Shown: one piece after another, positions 62,316-64,000 of the stretch
Numbering within the stretch: the stretch's first letter is position 1
Layout: every line of letters begins with the position of its first letter
From: Candidatus Poribacteria bacterium
GTDB lineage: Bacteria > Poribacteria > WGA-4E > WGA-3G
Reading direction: 5' to 3'
Assembly (NCBI GenBank): GCA_022827185.1
Contig: JAJDTM010000038.1
Span: 124,001 to 188,000, forward strand
Length of the DNA: 64,000 bases
Position numbers and translations under genes: made by a program
The notes under the pieces: model-generated
What the model was told of the DNA's origin: nothing
Databases searched by the model: none
Seen by the model: the letters and a program-made list of their open reading frames with translations, nothing else

Positions 62316-63086
62316 ATGAATTTGAAATTAGCAAATTCCTTCTTGATCGCTCTCATCGCGCTCGTTGCATTCGCGGGCTGCGAGAGAGCGCAAAATATGG
62401 CAATAGATAGCATGCCACCCGCGGACACTACCATGGACGACACCATGTCTGAAATGGAAGCGATTCCAGTGAAGTTAATCACGTTAGTTGACTATCCGGA
62501 AGGCGGAAAGGATGCTTATATTGCGTGGATTGCCTCTGTCGCACCAACGTTGCAAGCACCTGAAGAAATTGTTCGGATCAGGTCTTACGACAACACAGAT
62601 CCGGACATGAGTCCTCACCGGTTCGTAGAATTTGAATTTAAGAGTTTTCTTGATGCGGCGACCTATCTGAACCGTCCAGAGATCGCCGCGATTTTTGAAG
62701 ATATTCCGAACCACGCAACCAAAGTGAGTGCGCATACGTTTATTGAGCGTTCTGACTACGCGAAAACCGAAGCAGAGGATTGGCCAATTAAAAGTATTAT
62801 TTTTGTTGACTATCCCTTGGGAGGAAAAGCAACATATCTTGAGTGGCTTGATTCCATTTCCTCAGACATCGTAGGCCCCCCTCAGTTGAAAACGATAGCA
62901 TCTTACGACAACTATTATGGTGAATCTCCACATCGGCTTGTTACCTTTGAGTTTGCCAACCAAGAAGATGCCGAGGCTTATGAGCAGTTGGAAGATATAA
63001 TGGCTATTGCGGCGGAACTTGACAACCGTACAGACAGTTGGTCGCAGCATATATTTGAGTTACGTTCAGATTACATCAACGAATAG
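62316..63086 (+). CDS. Lipoprotein with internally duplicated domain
   Basis: A 256-residue lipoprotein with a signal peptide ending in the lipobox AFAGC (Cys at 22). Two ~95-residue halves (about 52-150 and 155-255) are related: ITLVDYPEGGKDAYIAWI with SPHRFVEFEF, and IIFVDYPLGGKATYLEWL with SPHRLVTFEF, each closing in an ERSDY/LRSDY-like turn. The fold suggests a dimeric alpha/beta barrel. Function unknown. AAAGGAGACC precedes the ATG, and a strong terminator follows. Confidence 0.7.
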   Translation: MNLKLANSFLIALIALVAFAGCERAQNMAIDSMPPADTTMDDTMSEMEAIPVKLITLVDYPEGGKDAYIAWIASVAPTLQAPEEIVRIRSYDNTDPDMSPHRFVEFEFKSFLDAATYLNRPEIAAIFEDIPNHATKVSAHTFIERSDYAKTEAEDWPIKSIIFVDYPLGGKATYLEWLDSISSDIVGPPQLKTIASYDNYYGESPHRLVTFEFANQEDAEAYEQLEDIMAIAAELDNRTDSWSQHIFELRSDYINE

Positions 63087-63110
63087 CCTCTCAAAACTTA
63101 CTTTTTTCAC

Positions 63111-63143
63111 AGGCGCGCTTTCCGAGCGCGCCTCTTTTTTTCT
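63111..63143 (+). terminator. Rho-independent terminator after the lipoprotein gene
   Basis: AGGCGCGCT pairs perfectly with AGCGCGCCT around a 5-base loop, followed by a T-rich run. In the opposite direction the T-run is lacking. Confidence 0.85.
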
Positions 63144-63152
63144 CCGTTCATT

Positions 63153-64000
63153 TCACTCTATCGCGCCTGCAACCACAACAAGGTCAAGGATATTAACAAC
63201 CCCATCATCGTTAACATCTGCCGCATTTCCATCCCCAACCTGCCCGATGCGGTTAGCAACGAATGTTAAATCGTCAATATTGACGACACCATCGCCGTTA
63301 ACATCTTCGAGCACTTCAGACTGAACTTTCCACAAGAGAATCGTGCCTTCGCCGCCACCACTGGCGAGCGTGCGACCGTCTGGCGAAAACGTAACCGAAT
63401 TGACCTCATATTCGTGTCCTGTAAGCGTCCCTTGCGCTTGACCTGTGTGTGTGTTCCACAACTGAACAGTGCCGTCTCCATTGCCACTGGCGAGGATTTT
63501 TCCATCCGGTGAAAACGCGATGGAAGTAATGCCGTCCGAATCCCCATTAAGAGTTCTTCTAAGCATACCGGTTTCTGTATCCCATAATCGGATGGGGGCG
63601 TCCCAACTTCCACTGGCAAGTGTCTTGCCATCTGAAGAAAATGCTAAGGTATTAACACGTTCTTTATGTCCAGTGAGAGTCATTTTGAGTTGTGTCGTAG
63701 AGACATCCCACAACAAAACGGTACCTTCTATACTTCCACTGGCGAGTGTTAAGCCATCTGGCGAGAAAGCTAAACAATAAAAACTTGTGCGATGCTCATC
63801 AAGGACGGCTCGACTTTGGATATCCGCCGAGTTTTGGATCGTGTGTGTATCCCATAACCGGATCGTACCGTCAAATCTTCCACTTGCAAACGTCTCTCCG
63901 TCAGGTGAAAACGCAATAGCACCGTACCAAGGTTGATACCTTGCGTGGAGTTCTGCAGTGTGCGGATTCCATACCAACACCTCTTCTGAACTCCCACTGA
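63153..64000 (-). CDS. WD40-repeat protein with C-terminal dockerin, truncated at window end
   Basis: The 3' part of a larger gene; the frame continues past 64000 (SGSSEEVLVW, another WD repeat). The visible ~280 residues contain at least five WD40 blades of the type LAFSPDGLTLASGSIEGTVL, then a type I dockerin (DVNGDGVVNIDDLTFVANR and DVNDDGVVNILDLVVVAG) at the C-terminus. It is probably a secreted protein attached through a cohesin; the giant proteins at 9-20 kb carry cohesin-like domains. The 5' end, including any signal peptide, is outside the window. Confidence 0.8.
   Translation of the reverse strand, partial: SGSSEEVLVWNPHTAELHARYQPWYGAIAFSPDGETFASGRFDGTIRLWDTHTIQNSADIQSRAVLDEHRTSFYCLAFSPDGLTLASGSIEGTVLLWDVSTTQLKMTLTGHKERVNTLAFSSDGKTLASGSWDAPIRLWDTETGMLRRTLNGDSDGITSIAFSPDGKILASGNGDGTVQLWNTHTGQAQGTLTGHEYEVNSVTFSPDGRTLASGGGEGTILLWKVQSEVLEDVNGDGVVNIDDLTFVANRIGQVGDGNAADVNDDGVVNILDLVVVAGAIE

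Noticed and set aside
1-64000. tRNA or rRNA genes
   Set aside because: No cloverleaf-like or rRNA-like sequence was recognised in the intergenic gaps by eye; a covariance search would settle this.

Overview
The window looks like a chromosomal segment of an uncultivated, moderate-GC environmental bacterium. The best guess is Candidatus Poribacteria or a close marine PVC/FCB-like relative. The evidence is three phytanoyl-CoA dioxygenase (PhyH) genes, a sulfatase, planctomycete-type cytochrome c domains, dockerin and cohesin modules, a FlgD-like C-terminal sorting module with an NYPNPFNPETW motif, Uma2 nucleases and dense short palindromic repeats. The taxonomic call is inference from gene content; no rRNA is present. 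No tRNA, CRISPR array, transposase or phage module was found.

Layout. 0-8.2 kb: TrmJ-like tRNA methyltransferase, an AAA ATPase with a PD-(D/E)XK tail, a membrane spermidine-synthase-like/TPR fusion, and an aspartyl-tRNA synthetase with an extra ~78-residue insert. 8.3-20.7 kb: two paralogous giant secreted proteins (cytochrome c, LRRs, cohesin, dockerin, sorting domain) bracketed by two paralogous Uma2 genes. 20.7-28.6 kb: a dicarboxylate symporter and an AI-2E-family protein, both with large loop insertions, Der GTPase, a 2-hydroxyacid dehydrogenase and a purine permease. This block is interleaved with one palindromic repeat family, and one copy sits inside der. 28.7-32.9 kb: a free-standing RNA polymerase alpha-CTD-like protein, then an AlbA_2 regulator, an AAA ATPase and a PIN-like nuclease in tight succession. 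This last set is the best candidate for an undescribed defence or toxin module.

33-45 kb: divergent PhyH genes, a Fic protein behind tandem palindromes, an aminotransferase, a sulfatase/unknown/endonuclease V operon, a 51-residue membrane protein, a NadD-like enzyme, and an operon of unknown/esterase/MazG. 45-54.6 kb: a thioredoxin-fold protein without its cysteines, an SDR epimerase, a zinc-ribbon protein, citramalate synthase, a PBP4-like lipoprotein, and a secreted SOD/molybdenum oxidoreductase/PhyH operon. 54.7-64 kb: TPR protein, a DUF4268-like nuclease with an upstream decayed copy, a patatin overlapping it, an HpcH/HpaI aldolase, an L-fuconate-dehydratase-like enolase, a probably leaderless PduO-type adenosyltransferase, a duplicated-domain lipoprotein and a WD40/dockerin protein cut by the window end.

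Repeats are a main feature. A MITE-like family of five copies (12-bp terminal inverted repeats, ~6-bp imperfect target duplications, two interchangeable cores), a second palindrome family lying just upstream of ribosome binding sites, REP-like hairpins and a dense palindrome cluster fill most intergenic gaps.
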